From positions 1 through 36,212 of the forward strand of contig CAIMCI010000009.1 in NCBI GenBank assembly GCA_903839465.1: a DNA stretch of 36,212 bases. Reading direction: 5' to 3'. Shown one piece after another: positions 17,086 through 25,682 of this stretch. The position numbers were made by a program, and so were the translations under genes. The notes beneath the pieces were generated by a model. The model was given only the letters and a program-made list of their open reading frames with translations. It did not search any database and was not told the DNA's origin. The DNA comes from an uncultured Pseudomonadota bacterium (GTDB lineage: Bacteria > Pseudomonadota > Gammaproteobacteria > Steroidobacterales > Steroidobacteraceae). The first letter of the stretch is position 1; every line of letters starts with the position of its first letter.

Positions 17086-18027
17086 TCAGGGCTCGGGATC
17101 GGAGCCCTCGTTGACGCCTTCGAACAGCACCGTCGACAGGTAGCGTTCGCCGGTGTCGGCGAGGATGGTCAGGATCACGCTGCCCGGAGGCGCCGCGGCG
17201 GCGACCTTCTGCGCGGCGGCGAACGAGCCGCCCGAGGAGATACCGACGAAGATCCCTTCCTCGCGGGCGAGTGCGCGCGAGGCGGCGATCGACTCCTCGT
17301 CGGTCACCGGGACGTTGTCGTCGAACACGGTCCGGTCGAGCACCTTGGGCACGAAATCCGGCGTCCAGCCCTGGATCTTGTGCGGCTTCCACTCCGCGCC
17401 CGCCAGCAGCCTCGCGCCGGCCGGTTCGGTCGTGACGATGCGCACGTCCGGGCGGGCGAGCTTGAGGATCTGCCCGGCGCCGGTCATCGTGCCGCCCGTA
17501 CCCCAGCCAGCCACGAAGTAGTCGAGCCGCTTGCCGGCGAAGTCGGACAGGATCTCGGGGCCGGTCGTCTGCCGGTGGTAGGCGGGATTGGCCTCGTTAT
17601 CGAACTGCGAGGCGAGGAACCAGCCGTGCTTCTCGGCCAGCTCCCGGGCCCGGCGCACCATGCCGCTGCCGCGCTCCGCGGCGGGCGTCAGGATCACGCG
17701 CGCGCCGTAGGCACGCATGAGCTTGCGACGCTCGACGGAGAAGGTTTCCACCATCAGCGCCACGAACGGGTAGCCCTTGGCCGCGCAGACCATGGCGAGC
17801 GCGACGCCCGTGTTGCCGGACGTCGCCTCGACGACGGTCTGGCCGGGCTTGAGCACGCCGCGCCGTTCGGCGTCCTCGATGATGCCGATGGCCAGCCGGT
17901 CCTTGACCGAGCCGCCCGGGTTGAACGACTCGATCTTGGCGTAGATGGTCGCGTGGGCCGGCGCCAGACGGTTGATCCGGACAATCGGGGTACGCCCGAT
18001 GGTTTCAAGAATACTGTTGTAAATCAT
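17086..18027 (-). CDS. cysK: cysteine synthase (O-acylserine sulfhydrylase)
   Basis: A PLP enzyme making cysteine from an O-acyl-serine and sulfide in the cytosol. Landmarks: the PLP lysine Lys42 in NPGGSVKDR, the substrate loop EATSGNTGVALA, the phosphate-binding GWGTGGTMTGAG, and GISSGGSFAAA. The 313 residues are typical of CysK/CysM. The ATG at 18027 starts the family-typical MIYNSILETIGRTP and has AGGAG about 10 bases upstream. The open frame extends 47 codons further but through the intergenic region. It is divergent from the metX-type gene 143 bases away, which may supply its acylated substrate. CysK and CysM types cannot be separated by eye. Confidence 0.95.
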   Translation of the reverse strand: MIYNSILETIGRTPIVRINRLAPAHATIYAKIESFNPGGSVKDRLAIGIIEDAERRGVLKPGQTVVEATSGNTGVALAMVCAAKGYPFVALMVETFSVERRKLMRAYGARVILTPAAERGSGMVRRARELAEKHGWFLASQFDNEANPAYHRQTTGPEILSDFAGKRLDYFVAGWGTGGTMTGAGQILKLARPDVRIVTTEPAGARLLAGAEWKPHKIQGWTPDFVPKVLDRTVFDDNVPVTDEESIAASRALAREEGIFVGISSGGSFAAAQKVAAAAPPGSVILTILADTGERYLSTVLFEGVNEGSDPEP

Positions 18028-18163
18028 AGCTGTGCAGCTCCTTGGACGGCTCCATGCGGCGCCGTAATGAGGCAAAGTGTAGGCTCCACGGCAGACCACC
18101 GCGAAACCCGGTGGGGCATGATTCCATAACCAACGGTTCTCGGGCGACGCAGGGGTTGCGGCA

Positions 18164-18170
18164 GACAATT
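18164..18170 (+). promoter_or_regulatory. possible -10 element giving a leaderless metX mRNA
   Basis: GACAAT (18164-18169) matches 4 of 6 -10 positions. Transcription 7-8 bases on would start at ATG 18177 of the metX-type gene. There is no Shine-Dalgarno and no clear -35. The preceding ATG at 18171 would then be too close to use. Confidence 0.3.
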
Positions 18171-18176
18171 ATGGCC

Positions 18177-19313
18177 ATGAACGCCCCCGCGTCCGAACAC
18201 GCCTCCGCCAACCGTGGCCGCCAGCACCGCGTCCGGCTGCCGAGCCCGTACCGGTTCCACGCCGGTGGGGAACTCCCGGAGGCGACTCTCGCCGTCGAGA
18301 CCTGGGGATCCCTGAACGCCGCGCGCGACAACGCCGTCCTCCTCTTCACGGGCCTGTCGGCCTCGGCGCACGCCGCAAGCACCGCCGAGGACCCGAGCGC
18401 GGGCTGGTGGGAAGGCCTGATCGGCCCCGGCCGGGCCCTGGATACGGATCGCTATTTCATCGTCTGCGCCAACTCGCTCGGCAGCTGCTTCGGCTCGTCG
18501 GGCCCGGGTGACACCGATCCGGCAACCGGCCGACCGTACGGCTATGCCTGGCCCGAGCTTCGCGTCGAGGACATCGCGCGCAGCGCCCAGGCGGCGGTCG
18601 AACACTTCGGCATCGACGTCCTGTACGCGGCGATCGGCGCCTCGCTCGGTGGCATGAGCGTGCTGGCGCATGCCGCGCTCTTTCCGGGCCGGGCGCGGCG
18701 CCTCGCCTCGCTGTCCGGCACCATGACGGCCAGCGCCTTCGCGATCGCGACCCGCGCCCTGCAGCGCGAGATGGTCGGCACGGCGCTCGCCGGCGGCGCC
18801 ATCGACCTCGGCCTTGCGTTCCGCTATGCGCGCAAGGTCGGCATGCTGTCCTACATCGGCGCCGCCCTGCTCGAGAACCGCTTTGCCCACGCCACCGGCA
18901 GCCAGGCGATCGGGGCATCCGGTACCCGTTTCGAAGTCGAGTCGTGGCTCGACCACCAGGCACAGAAGTTCGCCGCGCGCTTCGACCCCTGGTCGTTCTG
19001 GTACGTGTCCCGGGCCATGGATCTTTTCGAGTTCGGCGCGTTCGGGCGGGAGCCTGGCACCGGCACCACGCACTTTGGCCTGAAGCTCGAGCAGGCGCTC
19101 GTGATCGGCGTGCACGAGGACCAGCTCTTTCCGCTCGGCCAGCAGGCGGAGATCGCCGCCATGCTCAAGGCCGAGCACGTGCCGACCCGCTACGTCGACC
19201 TGAGCTCGCCGTACGGGCACGACGCCTTCCTCGTCGAGGACCGGATGTTCGCACCGCTGCTCGCCGAGTTCCTGGACGGCCCCGCCGGCCAGCGCGACAA
19301 GTCGCCGTTCTGA
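18177..19313 (+). CDS. metX: MetX-family O-acyltransferase (homoserine O-acyltransferase, or serine O-succinyltransferase)
   Basis: An alpha/beta-hydrolase-fold acyltransferase that activates an amino-acid hydroxyl for sulfur transfer. From ATG 18177 it has 378 residues (380 from ATG 18171). The nucleophile is Ser156 in IGASLGGMS. The other triad residues lie in VHEDQLFP (Asp) and YGHDAFL (His). LFTGLSASAHAAS and CANSLGSCFGSSGP replace the usual TGDSHV and NVLGGCYGTTGP of acetyl-homoserine enzymes. Some Xanthomonadales members of this family are annotated as serine O-succinyltransferases feeding CysK. The divergent cysK makes that role plausible here. The reaction is inferred; the family is certain. 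Confidence 0.88.
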   Translation: MNAPASEHASANRGRQHRVRLPSPYRFHAGGELPEATLAVETWGSLNAARDNAVLLFTGLSASAHAASTAEDPSAGWWEGLIGPGRALDTDRYFIVCANSLGSCFGSSGPGDTDPATGRPYGYAWPELRVEDIARSAQAAVEHFGIDVLYAAIGASLGGMSVLAHAALFPGRARRLASLSGTMTASAFAIATRALQREMVGTALAGGAIDLGLAFRYARKVGMLSYIGAALLENRFAHATGSQAIGASGTRFEVESWLDHQAQKFAARFDPWSFWYVSRAMDLFEFGAFGREPGTGTTHFGLKLEQALVIGVHEDQLFPLGQQAEIAAMLKAEHVPTRYVDLSSPYGHDAFLVEDRMFAPLLAEFLDGPAGQRDKSPF

Positions 19314-19449
19314 CGGGCGGATCGGCCGGCTCGCGGGTGCGCATCGGTGAGCCCGGCGCTACAATCGCTGGCCGGGTCCAGCGCGCCGACCCTCCGGGCT
19401 GTGCAGGCCAGAAACCGGCGCGACCCGCCCGCCGCAGAGACAGCCGCCG

Positions 19450-20220
19450 ATGACCGACGCTCCCGACCCGCCCGCTGGTACCGATACCGTCGACTTCGGC
19501 TATGCCCGCGTGGCGCGCCACGAGAAGGCGAGCCACGTCCGGGCCGTCTTCGACTCGGTTGCCGGCCGCTACGACATCATGAACGACCTGATGTCCTTCG
19601 GCGTGCACCGGCTGTGGAAGCGGTTCACGCTCGGCCAGGCGCGGCTGCGCCCCGGGCAGGCGGCGCTCGACGTGGCCGGCGGCACGGGCGATCTCGCCCT
19701 CGGTCTCGCCCGCCAGGTCGGCGAGCAGGGCCTCGTCGTCCTGTCCGACATCAACGCCTCGATGCTCGGCCACGGCCGCGACCGGCTGCTCGACGCGGGA
19801 GTCACGTCGCCCGTGCGCTACGCGGTCGCCAACGCCGAGCACCTGCCGTTCCGGGACTCCGCATTCGACTGCGTCACCATCGGCTTCGGGCTGCGCAACG
19901 TCACCGACAAGGACGCCGCGCTGCGCTCGCTGTACCGCGTCCTGAAGCCGGGCGGCCAGCTCCTCATCCTCGAGTTCTCCAAGCCCGTGCTGCCGCTCCT
20001 CAGCCGGGTCTACGACGCCTACTCGTTCTCGGCTCTGCCGGCACTCGGCAAGCTGGTCGCGAACGACAGCGCGAGCTACCGCTACCTCGCCGAGTCGATC
20101 CGCATGTTCCCGGACCAGGAAACGCTGAAGGGCATGATGCAGGCGGCGGGTTTCGAGGGCACTCGCCACCATAACCTGTCGGGCGGAATCGTCGCGCTGC
20201 ACCAGGGCTGGCGCTACTAG
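19450..20220 (+). CDS. ubiE: ubiquinone/menaquinone biosynthesis C-methyltransferase UbiE
   Basis: A SAM-dependent enzyme that C-methylates the benzoquinol (or demethylmenaquinol) ring. Motif I is [14 protein letters not shown], preceded by [25 protein letters not shown], the UbiE N-terminal signature. [25 protein letters not shown] and [17 protein letters not shown] are motifs II and III. The C-terminal [15 protein letters not shown] is also typical. The 256 residues match the family. A TACAAT hexamer (19360-19365) about 85 bases upstream may be the -10. ubiJ starts directly after its stop. Confidence 0.97.
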   Translation: MTDAPDPPAGTDTVDFGYARVARHEKASHVRAVFDSVAGRYDIMNDLMSFGVHRLWKRFTLGQARLRPGQAALDVAGGTGDLALGLARQVGEQGLVVLSDINASMLGHGRDRLLDAGVTSPVRYAVANAEHLPFRDSAFDCVTIGFGLRNVTDKDAALRSLYRVLKPGGQLLILEFSKPVLPLLSRVYDAYSFSALPALGKLVANDSASYRYLAESIRMFPDQETLKGMMQAAGFEGTRHHNLSGGIVALHQGWRY

Positions 20221-20841
20221 ATGCCACTGCGCGACCCTGCCCCGGTGCTGCTCGGGCCGCTGGCGGCCGTCCTCAACCGGAACCTCGCCGAATCGACGCC
20301 GGGCCGTGCGCTGCTCGGTCGCCTGAGCGGCCGCTCGGTGGCGGTCCGCATCAGCGGTGCCGGGCTGCGCGTGCGCATCGCGGCCGGCGCCACGGCGCTC
20401 GCGCTCACCGTCGACGAGGAACCTGCCGATGCGGAAGTGGTCGGCGCGCCGTTCGCGCTCCTCGCGCTGCTGCGCACGGCGACGCCCGTGGCCGGCTCCG
20501 CGGGGGTGAGCATCAGCGGCGATCCGGAGATCCTCCAGCAGTTCAAGACGCTCTTCGAGCGGGCACGGCCCGAACCGGAGGCGGAACTCGCGCGCCTGAT
20601 CGGCGAAGCGCCGGCGCACCTCGCCGGCCGGGCCGTGGCGGGGCTCATGGCCTTCGCCGGGCGGATCCGGACCACGGCCCGCGCCAGCGTCGCCGAGTAC
20701 CTTACCGAGGAAAGCCGCGATCTCGCGGCGCGCGGCGAGACCGACCTCCAGGCGCGGGAGGTCAACCGCCTGCGCGACGACGTCGAGCGCGCCGCCGCGC
20801 GCATCGCCCTCGTCGAATCGCGGCTCAAGGAACGTCAGTAG
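20221..20841 (+). CDS. ubiJ: ubiquinone biosynthesis accessory factor UbiJ (SCP2 domain)
   Basis: A lipid-binding SCP2-domain protein that, with UbiK, assists the soluble Ubi enzyme complex. The sequence shows [31 protein letters not shown] at the N-terminus, the SCP2 core [19 protein letters not shown] (about 97-115), and a C-terminal coiled coil ([25 protein letters not shown]) matching the UbiJ layout. It is 206 residues, usual for UbiJ. The ATG is the codon immediately after the ubiE TAG. The stop overlaps the ubiB GTG by one base, so ubiE-J-B is a coupled operon. Confidence 0.93.
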   Translation: MPLRDPAPVLLGPLAAVLNRNLAESTPGRALLGRLSGRSVAVRISGAGLRVRIAAGATALALTVDEEPADAEVVGAPFALLALLRTATPVAGSAGVSISGDPEILQQFKTLFERARPEPEAELARLIGEAPAHLAGRAVAGLMAFAGRIRTTARASVAEYLTEESRDLAARGETDLQAREVNRLRDDVERAAARIALVESRLKERQ

Positions 20842-22481
20842 TGTTCAGCGTTCGCGTGGTCCGCCGCCTGCTCGTCATCCAGCGCGTGCTCCTGCGCCAT
20901 CGCCTGGACGACTACGTCAGCCGCACCCACCTCTACCGGCCGCTGCGTTTTCTGGCGCTGCTGCAGCCGAGCACGCGCCGCGAGCGCGAGCGGGCGGGCT
21001 CGCGCGGCGAACGGCTGCGCCTCGCGCTCGAGGAACTCGGCCCGATCTTCATCAAGTTCGGCCAGGCACTCTCGACCCGCCGCGACCTCCTGCCGGCGGA
21101 CATCGCCGACGAGCTCGCGAAGCTGCAGGACCGCGTGCCACCCTTCCCGGCGGACGAGGCGCGGGGGCGCATCGAGACCTCCCTCGGCAAGCCGGTGGCG
21201 GAGCTTTTCGCGCGCTTCGACGAGGCGCCGCTCGCGGCGGCATCGGTCGCCCAGGTGCACACGGCGGCACTGCCGGACGGCCGCGAGGTCGTCGTCAAGG
21301 TGCTCAGGCCCGGCATCGAGGGGCTCATCCGCCGCGATCTCGAGGTCATGCACGCCATCGCCGCACTGGTCGAGCGCTACTGGAGCGAGCTGCGCCGGCT
21401 GCGGCCGATCGAGGTCGTGCGCGAATACGAAAAGACGATCATGGACGAGCTCGACCTGCAGCGCGAGGCCGCCAATGCCACGCAGCTGCGGCGCAACTTC
21501 GCCGGCTCGTCGCTGCTGCACGTCCCGGAGATCCACTGGGATCTCTGCCGCGCCGACGTAATCGTGATGGAGCGCATCTACGGTGTGCCGATCAGCGACA
21601 TGGCGCGCCTGCGTGAGCTCAACGTCAATATCCAGAAACTCGCCGAGCACGGCGTGGAGATTTTCTTCACGCAGATGCTGCGCGACAATTTCTTCCATGC
21701 CGACATGCACCCCGGCAACATCTTCGTCGACGTGACGGACCCCGAGAACCCCAAGTACGCGGCGGTCGACTTCGGCATCGTCGGCACGCTCGATCCGCGC
21801 GACCAGAGCTACATTGCCGCCAATTTCCTCGCCTTCTTCGACCGCGACTACCGGCGCGTGGCGGAGCTGCACGTCGAGAGCGGCTGGGTGCCGGCCGGAA
21901 CGCGGGTCGATGAGCTCGAGAGCGCGGTCCGCACGGTCTGCGAGCCGATCTTTGACAAGCCCCTCAAGGAAATCTCCTTCGGAATCGTGCTCCTGCGCCT
22001 GTTCGAGACGGCGCGGCGCTTCAAGATGACGGTCCAGCCGCAGCTCGTACTGCTGCAGAAGACGCTGCTGAACATCGAGGGCCTCGGCCGCGAGCTCTAT
22101 CCGGACCTCGATCTGTGGAAGACGGCCCAGCCCCTGCTGCGCCGGTGGATGAAAGAACGCATGGGGCCGCGCGCGGTGTGGAAGGCCTGGCGGGGCCGCG
22201 GTCCGGATCTGATCGAGGCGATCAAGCAGTTGCCGCTCGTCGCCGAACGCGTCATCGAGCAGCGCGTCAACGCGTCCCCGGCCGCGGTCGATGCGCGCGC
22301 CGACTGGGCGGCCCTGCGTGCGGAACTGCGGGCGGACGGCCGGCGGCGCGACCTCGCACTCTTCGCCTGCGCGGCGGTGCTGACCGGCGGCTTTCTGCTG
22401 GCCGCGCGCGTCGCACCCGACTGGGCGGCGTGGGCGGTGATCGCGACCGGTGTGGGCGCGTTCGCCTGGCGACTGCGCTGA
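20841..22481 (+). CDS. ubiB: atypical kinase/ATPase UbiB
   Basis: A membrane-anchored protein-kinase-like ATPase of the UbiB/ADCK family needed for ubiquinone synthesis, perhaps to extract lipid intermediates. The defining KxGQ motif is KFGQ (72-75) within [16 protein letters not shown]. The Ala-rich loop replacing the glycine-rich loop is AAASVAQVH (132-140), and the nucleotide Lys is in [19 protein letters not shown] and VDFGIVGTL are the catalytic-loop and DFG segments. Two hydrophobic helices near 500-546 are the C-terminal anchor. The length of 546 residues is normal. The start is a GTG overlapping the ubiJ stop. Confidence 0.96.
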   Translation: MFSVRVVRRLLVIQRVLLRHRLDDYVSRTHLYRPLRFLALLQPSTRRERERAGSRGERLRLALEELGPIFIKFGQALSTRRDLLPADIADELAKLQDRVPPFPADEARGRIETSLGKPVAELFARFDEAPLAAASVAQVHTAALPDGREVVVKVLRPGIEGLIRRDLEVMHAIAALVERYWSELRRLRPIEVVREYEKTIMDELDLQREAANATQLRRNFAGSSLLHVPEIHWDLCRADVIVMERIYGVPISDMARLRELNVNIQKLAEHGVEIFFTQMLRDNFFHADMHPGNIFVDVTDPENPKYAAVDFGIVGTLDPRDQSYIAANFLAFFDRDYRRVAELHVESGWVPAGTRVDELESAVRTVCEPIFDKPLKEISFGIVLLRLFETARRFKMTVQPQLVLLQKTLLNIEGLGRELYPDLDLWKTAQPLLRRWMKERMGPRAVWKAWRGRGPDLIEAIKQLPLVAERVIEQRVNASPAAVDARADWAALRAELRADGRRRDLALFACAAVLTGGFLLAARVAPDWAAWAVIATGVGAFAWRLR

Positions 22482-22514
22482 ACGGTTCCTGACCGGCGAG
22501 CCGGCAGTACCCGC

Positions 22515-22976
22515 TCAGGTGTCGCGCCAGTAGCGCTGCATCTCGACAAAGGTAAAGCCTGCCGACCACGAGAGGAGCATGAAGCCGGCCAGCGCTTCGG
22601 TTCCGACCAGGAAGCGGATCGCGCCGGATGGCACGACGTCGCCCAGGCCCAGCGTCGTGAAGATCACGGCCGAGAAATACACGCAGTCGAGCAGCGAGCC
22701 GGCGTCGGATGCCGGACCCGTCAGGGCGCCGTTGGCCGGCGTCGCGAGCAGCAGCCGGTAGCCGATGCCGAAGCACCAGATCTCGGCCAGGTGCAGCCCG
22801 AACAGAGCGAACACCATCAGGAGGATTCGCCGTCGGTGCCAGGCGGCCGTCCTGCCAAGCAGGATCGACAGGCCCTTGAGCACCTCGTAGTGCAGCAGCA
22901 CCGAGGCGCCCACCAGCGCAAAGGTCGTCGCAACCAGCGTTGCCGTGTCCACCGTCAGCAGGGGGCCTTGGTTCAT
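22515..22976 (-). CDS. small ion-channel (Ion_trans_2) protein with TLGLGD filter
   Basis: A 153-residue membrane protein of the two-TM potassium-channel type. Hydrophobic segments occur at about 12-40 and 50-75, then the pore helix CVYFSAVIF, the filter TTLGLGD (107-113) and a last helix at about 119-142 ending in AGFTFVEMQRYW. Canonical K+ channels read TVGYGD. Leu in place of Tyr is known in some bacterial members but may alter selectivity. There is no cytoplasmic RCK domain. The ATG at 22976 is chosen because the chain starts just before the first helix. In-frame upstream codons lie in ordinary intergenic sequence, and no strong Shine-Dalgarno is seen. Confidence 0.82.
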   Translation of the reverse strand: MNQGPLLTVDTATLVATTFALVGASVLLHYEVLKGLSILLGRTAAWHRRRILLMVFALFGLHLAEIWCFGIGYRLLLATPANGALTGPASDAGSLLDCVYFSAVIFTTLGLGDVVPSGAIRFLVGTEALAGFMLLSWSAGFTFVEMQRYWRDT

Positions 22977-23144
22977 TGCCCCACGGTACGCCGCGCGGGG
23001 GTCCGTCGGCATCTCGCAATTCGAAATGCCGGATGCGCCGGCGGCCGGCGCGCGGTCGTCGTGCGGCCGCCATGTCGCAACCTCCGCGTAGCCGGAGCGT
23101 CGCGTTAAGGTAAATACGGAGTCATCCGCTGCCGCAAAGATCCG

Positions 23145-23187
23145 GAGTGCCGTCAGCGTGCCGGGAATCCGCCTGCGGACGGCACTC
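23145..23187. repeat. 10-bp inverted repeat upstream of the PEP-CTERM gene
   Basis: GAGTGCCGTC (23145-23154) and GACGGCACTC (23178-23187) are exact reverse complements separated by 23 bases. The second arm ends about 37 bases before the PEP-CTERM ATG and just before an A/C-rich tract. It could be an operator or an mRNA leader hairpin. No T-run follows. Confidence 0.55.
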
Positions 23188-23224
23188 GACCCACACACAC
23201 CACAAAATACACAAGGGAAAACTC

Positions 23225-23818
23225 ATGCACACCGTAATGACCCTGCGGGCCGCCGCCCGCACGGCGCTGGTGGCCGCCACCGTCATCGCCGGCCTCGCCT
23301 CCGGCACGGCCGGCGCCACGACGACCGACATCAGCTCCACCGCCGGCACCTGGAACATCTTCGACGTCGACAACTTTACCGCGCAGAGCAGCGGCACGGA
23401 GTGGATCGACATCGCCGACGGCTCCGCCCTGACCTTCACCATCACGAACGCCGCGCCGGTCGCCATCACGATCGTCGACGGCGGCTTTGCCGGCGACCAG
23501 TTCCACGTCTATGACAACGGCGCGCTGCTCGGCACGACCTCGGCCGTGGCCAACAACTACCCGACGAGCATCGGTCTCAACTTCGACGCCGCCCTCGCCG
23601 GCGGCGCGTACAGCACGGCTACCTTCTTCCTCGCCGCCGGCACCCACGCGATCACGGGCGATCTCGCGGTTTCTGCCCTCGACGGCACGGGTACCGCCAT
23701 CAACGCCACCGTCGGCGCCCTGCAGATCAGCGCCGTGCCGCTGCCGTCGAGCGCGCTGCTGCTGCTGTCCAGCACGGGCCTGCTCGGCTTCATCGCCCGT
23801 CGCCGCCGCGCCGCCTGA
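23225..23818 (+). CDS. secreted PEP-CTERM-type sorted protein
   Basis: A 197-residue exported protein with an N-terminal signal (about residues 7-31, ATA...AGATT). A Thr/Ser/Ala/Gly-rich beta-type body (about 32-168) follows. The C-terminal tripartite sorting signal is VPLP (171-174), then a hydrophobic helix (SSALLLLSSTGLLGFIA) and a basic end RRRRAA. This is a PEP-CTERM variant, expected to be cut and anchored by an exosortase, typically in exopolysaccharide-producing bacteria. No exosortase gene lies in the window. AGGGAA precedes ATG 23225. The body resembles many secreted beta proteins and gives no specific function. The next gene is a secreted 5'-nucleotidase. Confidence 0.85.
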   Translation: MHTVMTLRAAARTALVAATVIAGLASGTAGATTTDISSTAGTWNIFDVDNFTAQSSGTEWIDIADGSALTFTITNAAPVAITIVDGGFAGDQFHVYDNGALLGTTSAVANNYPTSIGLNFDAALAGGAYSTATFFLAAGTHAITGDLAVSALDGTGTAINATVGALQISAVPLPSSALLLLSSTGLLGFIARRRRAA

Positions 23819-23856
23819 CGCCACACACCACACCAGATAATCGGGAGCAACGAAAC

Positions 23857-25629
23857 ATGCGTCGTCTTATCACTGCGGCCGCGAGCCTCGCGCTCGGCCT
23901 GACCCTGGCGAGCTCTGCGCTCGCTCAGACAACCATCAAGATCATCGGCTTCAACGACTTCCACGGCAACCTGCAGTCACCCGGCACGTTCTGTCCGGTC
24001 AGGGGCTGCGCTGCCGCGGCCAAGGTGCCGGCCGGTGGCGCCGACTACTTCGCCGGCTACATCGCCAGCCTCAAGGCCCAGAATCCGAACAACGCGGTGG
24101 TCGCGGCCGGTGACCTCGTCGGCGCCAGCCCGCTGGTTTCGGCTTTCTTCCATGATGAAGGCACCATCGAGGTCATGAACCGCATGGGCCTCGACTTCTC
24201 CTCGGTGGGCAACCACGAGTTCGACGCGGGCCAGACCGAGCTCTTGCGCAAGCAGCGCGGCGGTTGCGCCCCCGCCTCGAACATCGCCACCTGCCAGGGC
24301 TCGGCCCTGAATGCGGGCACGACGACGCCGGTTCCTTTCGAGGGCGCGAAGTTCAAGTACCTGTCGGCGAACGTGACCTACACGGCGACGGGCCGGACCC
24401 TGCTGCCCGCGTACGGCATCAAGACCTTCGGCAGCCACCGGGTCGCCTTCATCGGCATGACGCTCAAGGACACGCCGACCATCGTCTCGTCCGCGGGCAT
24501 CGTCGGCCTGAGCTTCAACGACGAGGCGGCGACCGTCAACGCGCTGATACCGCGCCTGCGTGCTCTCGGCATCGAGGCGATCGTCGTCCTGATCCACCAG
24601 GGCACGAACGCCGGCGCAACCTACAGCGGCTGCCCGACCGTCGCGGCCGGCGACCCGATCGGCTCGATCGTCTCGCAGCTGGACGACGCGGTTGACCTCG
24701 TCGTGTCCGGCCACTCGCACAACGCCTACGTCTGCTCGCTGCCGAACTCCAAGGGTCGCAATATCCCGGTCACCCAGGCCGCGTCCTACGGCAACATCAT
24801 CACCAACATCGACCTGACCCTCAACGACTCGACGGGTGACGTGGCAAGCGTCACGGCCAGCAACATTGTCGTCGATCGCACCAATGCCTCGATCACGCCG
24901 AACACGACCGTCCAGCAGATCGTCCAGGGCTACGCGAATCTCGCCTCGCCCCTGACGAGCCAGGTCGTCGGCACGATCCTCAGCCCCGGTGCGCCGAACA
25001 CGGCGGCCGCATCGGGCGAGAAGCCGGCGGGCGACCTGATCGCCGATGCCCAGCTCGCAGCGGCCTCGACGCCGGCCAACGGCAGCGCCGTCATCGCCCT
25101 CATGAACACCGGTGGCGTGCGCGCCAACGGCTTCGTGAACAACGGGGTCACGCCCACCTACCCGTACAACCTCACCTACGGTGACGCGTTCACGGTACAG
25201 CCGTTCGGCAACCTGCTGCAGACCGTCACGCTGACCGCGGCGCAGCTGAAGACGACGCTCGAGCAGCAGTTCGGCGGTTGTCTGGGCCAGACGGCGGGCA
25301 CGGACCGCGTGCTGCAGGTGTCGCGCGGCTTCTCGTTCGCGTGGAGCGCGAGCGCGGCCTGCGGCTCGAAGATCCAGACCGTGACCCTGAACGGGGTGTC
25401 GATCGTCCAGGGCGGCGTCGTCCTGTCGCCGTCGACGAACTACCAGGTGGTGATCAACAACTTCATGTACGGCGGCGGCGACAACTTCACCGCGCTGAAG
25501 GGTGGCCTCAATCCGGTGGGCGCCGGCCAGGACATCGACGCGCTGGTGGCGTACCTGGCGAACTACAAGTCGCCGAACGCCCCGTACGATCCGACGACGG
25601 TGACGCCGCGCATCACCAAGCTTCCGTAA
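23857..25629 (+). CDS. secreted bifunctional metallophosphatase / 5'-nucleotidase
   Basis: A periplasmic or extracellular enzyme hydrolysing nucleotides to nucleosides and phosphate (UshA/NadN-type). A signal peptide ends at ALA-Q (residue 23). The metallophosphatase domain has the metal ligands in GFNDFHGN (Asp34, His36), AAGDLVGAS (Asp86), VGNHEFDAG (Asn119, His120) and SGHSHN. The C-terminal 5_nucleotid_C domain (about 365-575) includes ALMNTGGVRANG and YGDAFTVQPFGN. Several Cys (46, 51, and near 130 and 265) suggest disulfides. The length of 590 residues is normal. GGGAG lies upstream of the ATG. It shares a leader motif with the PEP-CTERM gene 38 bases upstream. A strong intrinsic terminator follows the stop. 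Confidence 0.94.
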   Translation: MRRLITAAASLALGLTLASSALAQTTIKIIGFNDFHGNLQSPGTFCPVRGCAAAAKVPAGGADYFAGYIASLKAQNPNNAVVAAGDLVGASPLVSAFFHDEGTIEVMNRMGLDFSSVGNHEFDAGQTELLRKQRGGCAPASNIATCQGSALNAGTTTPVPFEGAKFKYLSANVTYTATGRTLLPAYGIKTFGSHRVAFIGMTLKDTPTIVSSAGIVGLSFNDEAATVNALIPRLRALGIEAIVVLIHQGTNAGATYSGCPTVAAGDPIGSIVSQLDDAVDLVVSGHSHNAYVCSLPNSKGRNIPVTQAASYGNIITNIDLTLNDSTGDVASVTASNIVVDRTNASITPNTTVQQIVQGYANLASPLTSQVVGTILSPGAPNTAAASGEKPAGDLIADAQLAAASTPANGSAVIALMNTGGVRANGFVNNGVTPTYPYNLTYGDAFTVQPFGNLLQTVTLTAAQLKTTLEQQFGGCLGQTAGTDRVLQVSRGFSFAWSASAACGSKIQTVTLNGVSIVQGGVVLSPSTNYQVVINNFMYGGGDNFTALKGGLNPVGAGQDIDALVAYLANYKSPNAPYDPTTVTPRITKLP

Positions 25630-25645
25630 CTGCCGATACCGGCCG

Positions 25646-25679
25646 GCGGCGCCCCCCAGCGGGGGCGCCGCTTTTTTTT
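25646..25679 (+). terminator. intrinsic terminator of the 5'-nucleotidase gene
   Basis: A perfect 11-bp GC stem (25646-25656 with 25661-25671) and a 4-base loop are followed by eight T. This is the only ordinary L-shaped terminator I see on the plus strand. It lies 17 bases after the stop and 4 bases before the convergent gene's end. Confidence 0.95.
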
Positions 25680-25682
25680 GCC

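Noticed and set aside
18028-18170. SAM-type riboswitch before metX
   Set aside because: No conserved SAM-I or SAM-II core is visible, and the metX message may start at the ATG, leaving no leader.
22977-23198. 74-residue N-terminal extension of the K+ channel frame
   Set aside because: It covers ordinary intergenic DNA with no family similarity; the chain normally starts just before the first membrane helix.
23100-23224. Sigma-54 promoter for the PEP-CTERM gene
   Set aside because: PEP-CTERM genes can be sigma-54 dependent, but I found no TGGCAC-N5-TTGC match with correct GG/GC spacing.
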